This document shows positions 22,901-32,800 of a stretch of DNA of 64,000 nucleotides, in pieces (positions within the stretch are counted from its first letter, which is position 1; the number at the start of each line of letters is the position of its first letter). The DNA comes from Luidia sarsii. Lineage: Eukaryota; Echinodermata; Asteroidea; Paxillosida; Luidiidae. A program made the position numbers and the translations under genes. The stretch is taken from positions 3,198,459 through 3,262,458 of the forward strand of contig OX465111.1 of NCBI GenBank assembly GCA_949987565.1, given 5' to 3'. The notes under the pieces are model-generated. The model worked only from the letters and a program-made list of their open reading frames with translations. It searched no databases and had not been told where the DNA came from.

Positions 22901-25492
22901 TTGCTAGCCCACAGCAAGTTTTACTAGCCCTGTATAATTAATAATATTGAATTTAACACAAGGTTATTAGGTCAAGTAAAACTAATTATTAGTTTCTATT
23001 TTCTCATCCTCGCCCGCATCGGTTTTTTTGTTGCCTCCACACCGCTGTCTACTTTTTACTAGTCCGCCGGGCTAGCAAAGTGGGTCATTTTACAAGCCCG
23101 CGGCTGTTTTTACTAGACAATGACCGTCGGGCTAGTGCTAAGGTCGAGCCCTGCTATACAAAACTGCATAGACAACAGCATTGGTAAATGGAAATTACAG
23201 CAGATGTGTTCGCCCATGTGAGTCAATCTATTCCTGGAAAGAATTATGACGGATGCACTAGAAGAATACGACAAAGATGTGAGATGCAGGGCAAGAGTGA
23301 TCAACAACCTAAGATTTTGCAGATGACATTGACTTATTGTCAGAAAGGGAAGCAGCTCTAGTTAAAAGAACTGACTGAAAGACTGAATGAAACTGCAAGG
23401 AGGTAGAACTATGGCATGCAGATTGGGGCAAAAAAGAGTAAGATCATGATATTAACTGGAGAGTGTGATCGCATTTGCGAAACAGACATAAAAAGTGGAT
23501 GACCAAAAGTTGGAACAAGTCAAGAGGTTCAAGTATCTTGGCTCAATCATGACAGAAGATGCTAAATCTGCAAATGATATAAAGGCCTGTATTGGTGCAG
23601 CAGCAAGTACTTTAGCTAAACTGGACAAGATCTGTAAGGATAAGAATTTGAATTTAAAGATAAAGGTCAGACTTATGAGATCGATAGCCACTGAGATATA
23701 ATGGATGTGATGCTTGGACAATAGGTTCCAAAGCTCTTTATGTACTTGGCATGAAAATACAGAGAAGACTGCTAGGAATCACATGGAAACAGATGAGAAC
23801 AAACAAATCTGTCAGGGAAGAAATGAAAGAAAAGTGAGGCCATCTAGATTCTAGATCCTTTACTAGCTAACATCGTGAAAAAAAGAAAGTTGAGCTACTT
23901 TGGTCATGTCACAAGGTCCAAAATACACAGGACTAGGGTTATCAAAAGGTCAAAAACCAAAAGGGGAGACCCCCTTCCCGCCCCCCAAAAATTGGTTCTG
24001 CCTTTGAGTTTGAGAAGGGTGTTTTTATCGCACGACTCGTGATTTGTTTATTTGTTTTCTCCAAAAACTAGATGGAGTTCAGTAATGAAACTCAGACAGA
24101 ATGTTTGTCTAGATACCAGCCACAAAATATATATTTAGTTGAAATGTTGAGTAGGTAGTTTCTGAGAAATTACTGGGGATTCCATTGGTGACTGGAGAGT
24201 GGATGGCAACGCGGTAACCGCATTCAGCTATTGCCGTGCTGTGTACACATGCGCGCACTGCATTTGCCATCCAGTAACCAAGGGAATTTTCACTGATTTC
24301 TCTGAAACTACCCACTGATCGTTTCAACCAAAAATATGTTTTGTTGCTGGAATCTAGACAAAACTTCTGTGTAAGTTTCATTTCTGAACTCCATCTATTT
24401 CGGGGAGAAAACAATTAAACAAATCACGAACTTGAGTGCTTTGCCATAGCGTTAGTGTGATAAAAATACGGCGAATTTGTCATCTATACCCATGATGTTT
24501 TGCGAACGTCGAAAAGGTTTATTGATGGTAAGTTAGGATGTGTTTAGTGACATTGACTGCTGGAAGGATAAGAATTTGAATCTAAAGATAAAGGTCAGAC
24601 TCATGAGATTAATAGTGACAGCCACTGTGATTTAATGGATGTGAATCTTGGACAATGTCAATAGGTTCCAAAGAACTGAAAGCTCTTGACATATTTATTT
24701 ATTTCATTTTTCGAGATACATGTACAGCATTCACATCACAGCACACAAGTAAGAATAAAGTGAAAAACAGAAATAAATCAATAAAAATAAATAAAATTAA
24801 AAACAGACAGACAAACAAACAATAACAGAAACAACATCCAATTAACTCCCGCAGGATTGCCCCAAAGAAACTAGTTTCTGTCAGGGGGCTCTCCAAACTA
24901 ATTGGATGACAGAAAACAAAAAATATAAAATGAAAATACAGAGGAGACTGCTACTGTGAGTACTGTGCTAGGAATAACTTAGTCCGAGTAACTTGAACCC
25001 GACAAGTCGCCCTTTTTTTAATCGAATTTTGAAATTTTGAGTTTTGGGTCACCCGAAACTCAAAATTTCAAAATTCGATAAAAAAAGGGCGACTTGTCGG
25101 GTCCAAGTTACTTGGACTAGGAATAACTGTGCTAGAAACAAAAGAGAACAAATGAATCTGTCAGGGAAGAAATGAAACTGAAAAAAGCCTGGCCCAATAA
25201 TACAATACAGTTCACAGAATCATCAAATGACAGATCTTGAGGGGAACCAACCTTTAGGGAAGACGGCGATGTAGAGGTGATCACCCCAGACATCATCAGG
25301 CGGCTGGATCCTGCCCTCCACCACCCGTAGACCGCGCAGGCTCCGGGTGCCCGGGTTGCGGTACTTGAGGCCCGAGGCGCACGGGAACTGGGCCGTCAGC
25401 GTGCTCAGCAACATGGTGCCGTCCGGCTCCACGGGCAACTCGATCACCTCCGGGTCGGACTCGTCCTCCACCACACGAATGTACGCCGCCAT
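16917..25492 (-). CDS. TARDBP: TAR DNA-binding protein 43 (TDP-43), six coding exons
   Basis: Nuclear RNA-binding protein that binds UG-rich RNA, represses cryptic exons and regulates splicing and mRNA stability. Coding exons: 25252-25492, 21768-21934, 20883-21020, 19767-19964, 18644-18749, 16917-17557. All phases agree, giving 496 aa (human 414). Residues 1-80 are the oligomerising N-terminal domain ([20 protein letters not shown]). A basic NLS follows at 82-99 (NKRK...KTRR). RRM1 spans about 106-182 with RNP2 LIVLGL and RNP1 [11 protein letters not shown]2 spans about 189-260 with MFVGRM and CFGFVTF. The last exon is an RGG patch plus Gly/Met/Gln-rich prion-like tail. It keeps the conserved helix ([19 protein letters not shown], 375-393) and ends SGGSGW, like human SSGWGM. 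Exon 5 uses the acceptor at 18750 (TTCGAAG|GGGACA), which restores the last RRM2 strand. Divergent from SCYL3. Confidence 0.96.
17037..17065 (-). repeat. In-frame GGC/GCC triplet run coding for polyglycine in TDP-43
   Basis: Nine to ten consecutive glycine codons, nearly all GGC on the coding strand, in the C-terminal domain (residues about 450-459). Such perfect triplet runs are prone to length change. A second, less regular GGCGGGATGGGC-type run codes the GGGM repeats at about 17330-17400. Confidence 0.85.
17683..17850 (+). mobile_element. tRNA-derived SINE, TARDBP intron 5
   Basis: Head sequence TTAATGCTTCTGACTGGTGCC, then AAGGGCTGGAAAGTTCAGGTGG (A box region) and GAGTTCAAATTCC (B box). 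Same family as 32640-32840. Confidence 0.7.
18425..18500. mobile_element. 8811-type MITE fragment
   Basis: Contains TTTACTGACTGAAATGC followed by AGCAGGACCTTTCTCAAAAG, in the same order as the left half of the 8811 element. In TARDBP intron 5. Confidence 0.6.
18950..19715. repeat. 21-bp minisatellite in TARDBP intron 4
   Basis: About 36 copies of CTGGCCTGGGTGCCCTGCCAA, with point variants and a few 22-24 bp units (extra C, or TACCTCT for TGCCCT). It lies just downstream of exon 4 in the transcript, about 50 bp from the donor at 19766. Since 21 is a multiple of 3, several frames are open throughout on both strands; none is a gene. In the TDP-43 pre-mRNA the repeat reads TTGGCAGGGCACCCAGGCCAG. 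Confidence 0.95.
20080..20245 (+). mobile_element. tRNA-derived SINE, TARDBP intron 3
   Basis: Head GGTTCAATGCACCCCAGCAAAG, A box TAGCTCAGATGGTATAAGC, B box GATCAAATCCC, then the family tail AGTCCATTCAAA. Confidence 0.75.
20246..20860 (+). mobile_element. Second SINE, split by a MITE and cut off before exon 3
   Basis: The head AATGGTTAAAT (20247-20257) continues after a MITE at 20774 as GGTTAAATGCACCC...GGCTGGATAGCTCAGATGG and stops at about 20858 after the A box. It ends roughly 25 bp from the TARDBP exon 3 donor. Confidence 0.65.
20258..20773. mobile_element. hAT-like MITE (8-bp target duplication)
   Basis: Begins CAGGGTTCGACATTAGC and ends with the imperfect complement (GTTAGTGTGGAACCTT). 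It is flanked by the exact 8-bp repeat GGTTAAAT (20250-20257 and 20774-20781). Inside, GGGCAAGTAAAA-type motifs recur on both strands. The CAGGG end and 8-bp duplication point to the hAT superfamily. Confidence 0.75.
21325..21465. mobile_element. 8811-type MITE fragment, TARDBP intron 2
   Basis: Paired inner arms (GATCCTAGCAAGAACTTTCTC and CCTAGGATCGAAACGTCGGG) followed by the right outer arm TTAGTCAGCAAGCAGTTTGC. Confidence 0.7.
22080..22400. repeat. Probable dispersed repeat, family unknown
   Basis: Contains GAATTCCAAAGTGCGGCAGTG followed by GCGCGGGAAGAAGC, a phrase I associate with repeat families of other invertebrates. It lies directly upstream of a degenerate LINE in TARDBP intron 1. 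Confidence 0.3.
22540..23920 (+). pseudogene. Degenerate non-LTR retrotransposon reverse transcriptase
   Basis: Fragments of an RT can be read in shifting plus-strand frames: [11 protein letters not shown] near 22565, [11 protein letters not shown] near 22675, FADDIDLL near 23310, then [18 protein letters not shown] near 23520 and the basic tail [22 protein letters not shown] near 23620-23690. Stops and frameshifts interrupt it throughout, and a MITE splits it at 22846-23153. It lies in TARDBP intron 1 in the opposite orientation to the gene. The clade is not resolved. Confidence 0.8.
22846..23153. mobile_element. hAT-like MITE inserted in the LINE relic
   Basis: Flanked by the exact 8-bp repeat CTATACAA (22838-22845 and 23154-23161). 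The right end GTGCTAAGGTCGAGCCCTG resembles the end of the 20258 element. The inside carries CTAGCCC/GGGCTAG motifs on both strands. Confidence 0.75.
24024..24526. mobile_element. Long-arm foldback element A
   Basis: Inverted arms of 100 bp or more: GTGTTTTTATCGCACGACTCG...TTGTTTTCTCCAAAAACTAG on the left, and GGGGAGAAAACAATTAAACAA...TTTGCCATAGCG on the right. The right end continues GTCGAAAAGGTTTATT; the left end is truncated. A second, larger copy is at 43521-44676. Confidence 0.75.
24555..25200 (+). pseudogene. Second LINE relic, interrupted twice
   Basis: 24555-24680 repeats the RT tail of the 22540 element (AAGGATAAGAATTTGAATC, GGTCAGACTCATGAGAT). It resumes at about 24935 (AAAATACAGAGGAGACTGCT) and 25130-25190 (GAATCTGTCAGGGAAGAAATG). 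An A-rich low-complexity insert (24685-24910) and a palindromic element (24980-25117) break it. Confidence 0.6.
24980..25117. mobile_element. Near-perfect palindromic MITE (CCGAGTAACTTG family)
   Basis: About 68-bp arms: TAGTCCGAGTAACTTGAACCC ... and the complement ending GGTCCAAGTTACTTGGAC. Flanked by the 11-bp direct repeat TAGGAATAACT (24969-24979, 25118-25128). Other copies: 46168-46289 (complete), and halves at 27393-27470 and 42735-42780. Confidence 0.8.
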
Positions 25493-25929
25493 GGCTCGAC
25501 GGGGACAGACTTTCGGGGGGATTAGGAAGCGGGGAAATGCGACAAAAAGCCGGTGTTTTGTTGACGAAACGTGGAGGCCGTGAATTCGTTTTCAGGAGAA
25601 AAAAAAATTATTATGAGGAGAGTCGTCTGGTGCAATAAACAACATGCTTTACCTAGAGGGGACGTCTGGGGACCAGTTTAGAGGAAAGAGGGCGCCCTTC
25701 ACGTTTCTGAAAGTAGCCGTTAATCTTTCAATACAAAAATGCATATAATAAAGAGGGCGCTATGCTGTGATAACGGTACAGTGCAAGGTCAACTCGCCCC
25801 TTGCCGATTCGCCCCCGTGCAAACTCGCCCCAACCATGCCCCATACCGGTTCGCCCAGTGGTACGTTGGGTCGATATTTTTAGTAGCGGAAGGGGGGCGA
25901 GCTGGTCGTTGGGGGGGCGAGTTGGCAAG

Positions 25930-26214
25930 TAGTCTTGGTTCAAGACGTTGTTTGCTGAGACTACTCTAACGCCCGACGCTCGAGGGCGCCATGAATACGT
26001 TTCTCCGAATGATCCGCAAACACCCGTACGGACACATACAGACCGGCAAGCAGCTCAGATCAACGCGTACGTGTGTGGGATCTCTGTGCGAGTTCGTATG
26101 CGGCGTGTGTGGGTCCGTACGTGTGTTTGCGGATCATTCGGGGAACGTATTCATGGCGCCCTCGCGCGTCGGGCGTTAGAGTATCTCAACCAACAACGTC
26201 TTGAACCAAGACTA
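25930..26214. mobile_element. Foldback element with 9-bp target duplication between TARDBP and SCYL3
   Basis: The terminal repeat is TAGTCTTGGTTCAAGACG with its complement. The arms extend about 90 bp through CTCTAACGCCCGACGC and GGGCGCCATGAATACG to GAATGATCCGCAAACAC. Flanked by GTTGGCAAG on both sides (25921-25929, 26215-26223). The duplication length suggests a Mutator-type origin. Confidence 0.8.
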
Positions 26215-26359
26215 GTTGGCAAGAGGCAATTTGGTTAGGGGTCGAGAACTGATCTCCATGGGGCGAGTTAGTTAGGGTCGAGCTCAATGTTCTCTTTGGG
26301 GCGAGTTAGTTGGGGCGAGCACTGATCTTCTCTATGGGGCGGGTTAGCAAGGGGCTTGT

Positions 26360-26512
26360 TAGTCTTAGTTCAAGACTTGGTTGGCCGAGATACACTAACG
26401 CACGACGCGAGAGGGCGCAATGAATACGGTACACAATGATGCAGATCTCTGCGCGAGTACGTACGCCTGTGTGCCAACCAATGACGTCTTGAACTAAGAC
26501 TAAGAGCAAGTC
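26360..26512. mobile_element. Shorter relative of the 25930 foldback element
   Basis: TAGTCTTAGTTCAAGAC on the left and GTCTTGAACTAAGACTA on the right, with AACGCACGACGCGAGAGGGC inside. The target duplication is not clear. Confidence 0.65.
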
Positions 26513-26874
26513 AGTGGGGCGGGTTGGCAATGGATGGGGGCGAGTGGCCTCACTGCGGTGACTGTAAACGCGGTTGGAATTTTATACATGCGGCTAACTT
26601 CAGTCAGAAAACGGCACGCTAACAGGCAATTTCCTTTGGTCGTGTACCCAGACTTAGCAAAGCAATTCTTCAACTGTGCATTTCGCCTCAAATCCAGCGC
26701 CAGACTACTCTCAAAGCAACATACGATGCGTACGATGACATCACGTTGAACTTGAAGTGGGCGAGTGAACTGCACTGACGTGTTCATCATCACAGAAAGC
26801 AAAACAGACCAGTTTTGTAGATTGTAGGCAACAGGTTTCGCCAGAATCGCAGCAGATCGAGCCGAGACGGGGAG

Positions 26875-29800
26875 ATGGGAGCGGAGAGCAGCATCCTCCA
26901 GGGCTGCAAACTCGAGGACCCACTGGACACGCCCGGCCAGAGTGACTGGCGACTCCACCCGGCCAAGCGGAGGGACGGCTCGCGGGTCTCCGTGTTCGTG
27001 CACAAGAAGTCTGAGCAGGAAGACAGGCGACTCGAGAATGCGGCCAAGGTAAGACTAGAGTGACCAAGAGAAGACACAGTAAAAATGGGAAGATTTGGGG
27101 TCAATACCCTCGCCGTCAAAGGGTAGAAAAAAACCTAAATCCACAAGAAGTCAATTGAGTATAGACCAATGAAATAATCAGTATTGTGAGTAGTAGTAGT
27201 ATTGACTAAATTGTAAATCTTTTCAGTGTTTACTTATGACATATATAAAGAAACGACACTATCACTATCACACCATGATCATGTGTCTGGCACAATGGCA
27301 CAATCACTTGCCAAACTAATTGGACTCGCGAAGTTACTATTCCCCAAAAATCAGGATTTTGTGATATCATGGTGACATTATCATATCAACTGGACTAGTC
27401 CGAGTAACTTGGACCCGACAAGTCACCCTTTTTTTATCGAATTTTGACATTTTGAGTTTCGGGTGACTGTGACTACAAGTACAAGGCAAAGCCTTAGGGT
27501 TAAGGTGGTACACCATCCCCCTCCCTCTTTCAGCAACTCAAGATACTTCGACACCCGACCATCCTGAAATTCTTTGCGTCCTGCGACAATGTGGAAGGCA
27601 CCTACCTCATCACGGAGCAAGTGCGCCCCCTGGAGCTTGTGCTGGACACACTCACGCCGGAGGAGATCTGCGCGGGATTGTACAACATTGCTGAAGCCCT
27701 CAGCTTCCTCCACGACAGGGTGATGATTATAACTTCTCCCAAAACCCAAGGATTATGAACTAAAAATTCTAAATGTTCAGTCAAAGGAGAGGGAAAGAGA
27801 TATGGATATTTTAAATGATAACTCAAAAAGCAAAGAAAATTACACCGCGTCGGGACTTGAACCTAGGCACCAGTTTTTGATTTACCAGCGCTCTAACCAC
27901 CTGCGCTATCTTTGAGGACATCAGTCAGAAGCGTTCAACCATTAAGTGCTGTATATCTTTCAAGGATCATGCCTCTATTTTCATTCAGATGCAAACAGCA
28001 ATTGTAAAAAAAAACCTGGCCTCAGTAGTTCATGGATCACACAAAGTGGACGCTGTAACTTATTTTTAAACTCCACATTTAAACAAAACCAAAAAACAAG
28101 GAAAGAGAAATGACTGGGAAATCTTCACACACTGTCTAAATACCGTTCAATTGAGATGACCCCACCTTATAGCTCAGTTGTTGGAGCACGTCTAGTCCTA
28201 CATTAAACTAGACGTCCGGGGTTCAATTCCCGATCCAGTCAAATTTTCTTTGCCATCTCGATAAGCTGTGTCTATAAATTAGGTTAAAAATCCCAGTCAG
28301 TTCTTGTTTCCTTTGGTTGAAATATTCAAAATATAGATGCTTCAAGCGGTGGTGAGAAAGGTAGTCCAAAGCTTGTGGATACAAAATTGGCTCACGTTCG
28401 ATGTTCTAGGATTGATTAGAGTTTCTTCCTCATCTTCTTCCTTTTTTTTGGGTGGTTTTACCGTTTTAGGGTGGAGCATCGCACAACAATGTCTGCGTGT
28501 CCTCCATCTACGTCAGTGTTCAGGATGGCGGGTGGCGTCTCGGAGGCATGGAGCACCTCTGCAAATTTGAAGATGCCACAGTGCAGGTCTGTCTCAGAAC
28601 TCGCTCTCAAGACTCGCACTCAGAACTCGCTTTCCAAACCCTCCAGACGCAGCCTTGAGTTTATTGGTCACACCCTCAGTCCCGGAACTCGGTCATCAAT
28701 CTCACTATTCAAAACCCATAGCTATTAATCCAGTCCCTCACTCACTCAAAACTCACTCTCAAAACTCACACTCAAAATTCACTCTCAAAACCCACTCTCA
28801 AAACTCACTCTCAAAACCCACTCTCAAAACTCACTCTCAAAACCCACTCTCAAAACTCAATCTCAAAACTCAATCTCAAAACTCAATCTCAAAACTCAAT
28901 CTCAAACAGCAATAAATTGGGTCTCAAAAACTCACTATTCAACACTGCACTTTAAAACTCAATTAGGTTCTAAACTCACTCCCCAAATCAGTCCAAACCC
29001 ACCGTGATTCAGTGCCAAAGATCACTCAACTCTCAGCCATCAATTCGCCCCTAAAATAAGTTCTACAAATTCAGTGTAGACAATTTTGGGGCAAGTAAAT
29101 GTGCACCTTACATGAAGGCTTTGCCCCTGGTTGGAGACAAACAAACAACCAAACAAATAAGACTGATTTCTCTGTTTGTGTTTTCAGTTTCTCAAGAATA
29201 ACCGTGCCCTGCGAAATGCCGAAGCCATACCCCCGGAGGAGCAATTGGAGGGCAGTATGTCCTCAACAGCGCCCTCGCATGGCCACGCGAGGGACGCCTA
29301 CGCTTTTGGGATCCTGGCGCAGAATCTGCTGGAGTACCTCACCGATCTCGGTGAGTGGAAGGAGAGATAGACAGCAACTTTTTTGACCCCCAAATCTAAA
29401 CGAAAAAATATGGAGGGCCTGATGTATCAATGCAATGCAAACAGAGCCCTTCTGAAAGGCAGAAGGACAAGGACACAGACTGAGAGGAAAGGGGAGAGGA
29501 TAAGGGCTGGAAAGCTCAGATGAGAGAATGCTGTTACACAAAACTGAGAAGTCTCAGGTTTGAGTCCCTGTCCAGTCAAAGTTTTCTTCTGCATTTTTCA
29601 AAATTATTTTGTGTGTCGAATTAGATTCTACCGATCTTAAACCATATTGACCTTGTACTGTTACATTTGTTTACCAAATGACATTCTAATACCGTAAGGG
29701 CACTAAGATTTGGCTCTGTTCCTCTGTTCCTCTGTACCCGTACAGGTTCGATGAGTATGAGATTTGAGCAGCGCATCAGCGACGAGTTTTTGCACACTGA

Positions 29801-32800
29801 GCCCACCATGCGACCCAAACTGGCCACCATTCTCAACGACCAGCTCTTCAAGTGAGCATGCTTCGATTTGATTCCAAAATTTGATACAAATCTTTACACA
29901 ATTTAACAATCAGTTAATGCAAAAATCTGTTGCAAACTGCTTACTGACTAGTGACCAAGTGACCTGCAATACATAGATCTCAAAAGTTAGAGGGCCTGAT
30001 GTTTTGATCCTAGCAGGACCTTTCACAAAGGCAGAGAAAAGTCCTTCTAGGATCGAAACGTCAGAAACATTTCAAAATTAACAATCCATGGAACTTTACT
30101 TGGAATGGAAGTGAACAGAAAGCGGATGGGCAGAAATGAGAGCCAAACCATTGAACTTTATCAGTCACATCCTGTGAAAAAAAAGGGTTTGGGAGAACCT
30201 AGCTTTGACAGGAAATAAGGAGGGAAAGAGAAGCATGGGAAAGAGGAGAAGAGGATAGAGAAGGGTGACTAACCTGAAAGGCTGGTCACAAGAAAGAGGA
30301 GTCAAACATCAGGAGGTGGAGCTGCTAGGGAAAGCAAAGCACAGACAATGGCGGCATAACATGATCACTGATGTCAAGAGTTGACACACTTTACCATCTC
30401 TACAACAGCTCTTCAACTCATCTGTCTATTTTTCCATTTTGCTTCAAGGAACGATTTCCTTGAAATCACCAACTTCCTGGTCCATCTGACCATCAAGTCG
30501 GAAGGAGCCAAGAACGCCTTCTTCGAGGGCCTGGCACCCCGTCTCCATCGCCTGCCCAGGGAGCTGGTGGCCAATAGGCTGGCGCCGTTGCTGCTGTCTA
30601 GTTTTGTCATGGCAGAGCCCATGGCGGTCTCGGCCGTGCTGCCGCACTTCATGACGCCTCTGAGAGGTGAGATGGGATTCTGTGGGTGGATGGCTGGAGG
30701 GAGGGCACTAGGGAAGGGAGTGAGGGGAGAGAGTGACGAATGCAGGGAGGGAGGCAGTGGGTTAGGCAGGGATGAGGGGAGGCAGGGAGGGAGGGAGGAA
30801 GGGAAGCAAGGAGGGAGGGAGGCAAGGAGGAAGGCAGGAAGGGGGAGGGAGGGAGGCAAGGAGGAATGAAAGGAGGCAGGGAGTGACGGAGGGAGGTAAG
30901 GAGAAAGGGAAGCAGGGAGGGAGGGAGGTAAGGAGGCAGGGAGGAAAGAGGGAGGGAGGCAAGGAGGGAGGGAGACAAGGAGGAAGGGAGGGAGGCAAGG
31001 AGGGGGAGAAGCAGGGAGGGAGGCAGGAAGGGAAGGGAAGAGAGGGAAGCAGAGAGGGATGGTGGGATGGGGAGAGAGAGGGAAGGAGGCAGGGAAGGGG
31101 GGGAGAGAGGAAGGGAGGGAAAGACAGATGGACAAAAGGATGGGAGAGGGAAGCAGGGAGGCAAGGGGAGGAGGGGATAGAGGCAGAGAGGGAGGGAGAA
31201 ATGGCTTTCATCAGGCAGTTTTATCAGTCAAGTTAATCAAAGTCGAGTGAAAGGTAATTTTAAATTCCTTCTTCAATTCTGTTCATAAACTGCCTTTGAC
31301 AAATGCCCTGCAAGGATGGAAACGCCAGGCTGCATCAATAAGGCATGAGATTTCCTTGTATGTCCCCATGCAGAATCGCCGAGCAAGAATCGGGACTTCC
31401 TCATGGACCAGGTGAATCCCCTCTTCCCCGTGGACTTGTACAAGCAGTACGTCATCCCAACCCTCCTCCGGATCTTCCCCTCCCGCGAGATGCACGTGCG
31501 CATCTGCCTCCTCCAGTACTTTGCCTCCTACGTGGATCTCTTTGACGTCACCGTGCTGAGGAAAGGGATCCTTCCGCAGGTGAGGCAAGGGAAGGAGGCA
31601 TTGCATGCCACTCGGTTTCCCACGTAGAGGTCAAGGTATTGATCCGAAACCCTATGTCAAATCAACGTGCCTTATTAAAGTTATCATAGATTTGTGTCAG
31701 TGGGAATTTGACAGTGATTGGCACTGTTGGCTCAGTGCTTTGCCCAACTGCCTTGAGATTTCCATTGGGTAGAATGTGATTCAGTGATGGTGTGCCCTAC
31801 CTGACCTGACATGTAGGTATCACTGTATGCCCAGCACTTTGCCGGCTTTCCTGGTGACTTGCCTCCGGTGAGAATGTAATTCAGTGAGCATTGATGGTAC
31901 CCGAAGTGTACTTTTATAGCACTCTGTACTTTGCCTTTGATTGACTGTTAATTTCTTGAGAATGTAATTCAATGAGGATTTTTGCTGCCCAAAGTATACT
32001 TTTATAGCACTCTGTGCTTTGCCTGATTGAGTGTTAATTTCTTGAGAATGTAATTCAATGAGGATGTGTGCTGCCCAAAGTGTACTTTTATAGCACTCTG
32101 TGCTTTGCCTGTTTATTTGCATCACTGAGAATGTAATTCAATGAGGGTTTGCAAACAGTGCCGAGTTGTTAGAAGACAGCTCAGTTTGCAGTGGCGGGGC
32201 CGCTCTTAAATTTCGGAAACTACTCTGCTCTTGTCGCTAAGCTTCTGGTGGGGCTGAAGGACAGCCACGACGAGCTGGTGTCCGCCAGCCTGAAGGGGCT
32301 CTCCCACACGGTGCCCATCCTGGGAGGCCAGGTGGTCGTCGGAGGGGAGAGGATCAAGTACTTTGTGGAGGGCAGACCCAAGGTAGGTTGGACGCTGGGA
32401 GAATGGGGGCCGGGGACCAGGGACCGACTTCATAGAGCTTTATGGAGAATGTACTCCATTGAGAGTTTGTCCTTTCCAACATGTAGTAAGCTCTCAAATG
32501 AGAGAAAATCCCTCGCATCCAGCTGAGTTTATAATCCAATTGGCCGATATTTGCTTTATCCCCGTTTAAAAAATCTTAACAGTTTTTAAATATCACGGTT
32601 CGATCCTAGCAGGAGCTTTCTCAAAGTTTTTGAATATGGCATATACGGTAGCTAATGGTTGAATTGCTTCGGACTGGCACTTCTACCCTGGCAAAGACTA
32701 GTTGACCATCAGGGAAGGCCACCATCTAAGGGCTGGATAGCTCAGATGGGAAGAGCATTGTTTATCCAGACGTCTCGGGTTCAAGTCCCGGTCCAGTCCA

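Larger units (their letters stand above)
25493..26874. promoter_or_regulatory. Divergent TARDBP/SCYL3 intergenic region
   Basis: The two start codons face away from each other across 1382 bp. The TARDBP 5' UTR begins at 25493 going right; SCYL3's 5' UTR ends at 26874. Most of the middle (25790-26545) is foldback DNA with ACTCGCCCC/GGGGCGAGT motifs in inverted orientation. I could not place start sites or core motifs securely. Confidence 0.5.

Noticed and set aside
28165..28250. Functional tRNA genes at the many A box/B box sites
   Set aside because: Oversized loops, mismatched acceptor stems and a constant non-tRNA tail (GTCCAGTCAAA...TTTTCTTTGCC) show they are SINEs.
30413..31236. Proline/serine/leucine-rich and glycine/arginine-rich frames in SCYL3
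   Set aside because: They come from the polypurine tract in intron 6; the only real coding part is exon 6 (30449-30666).
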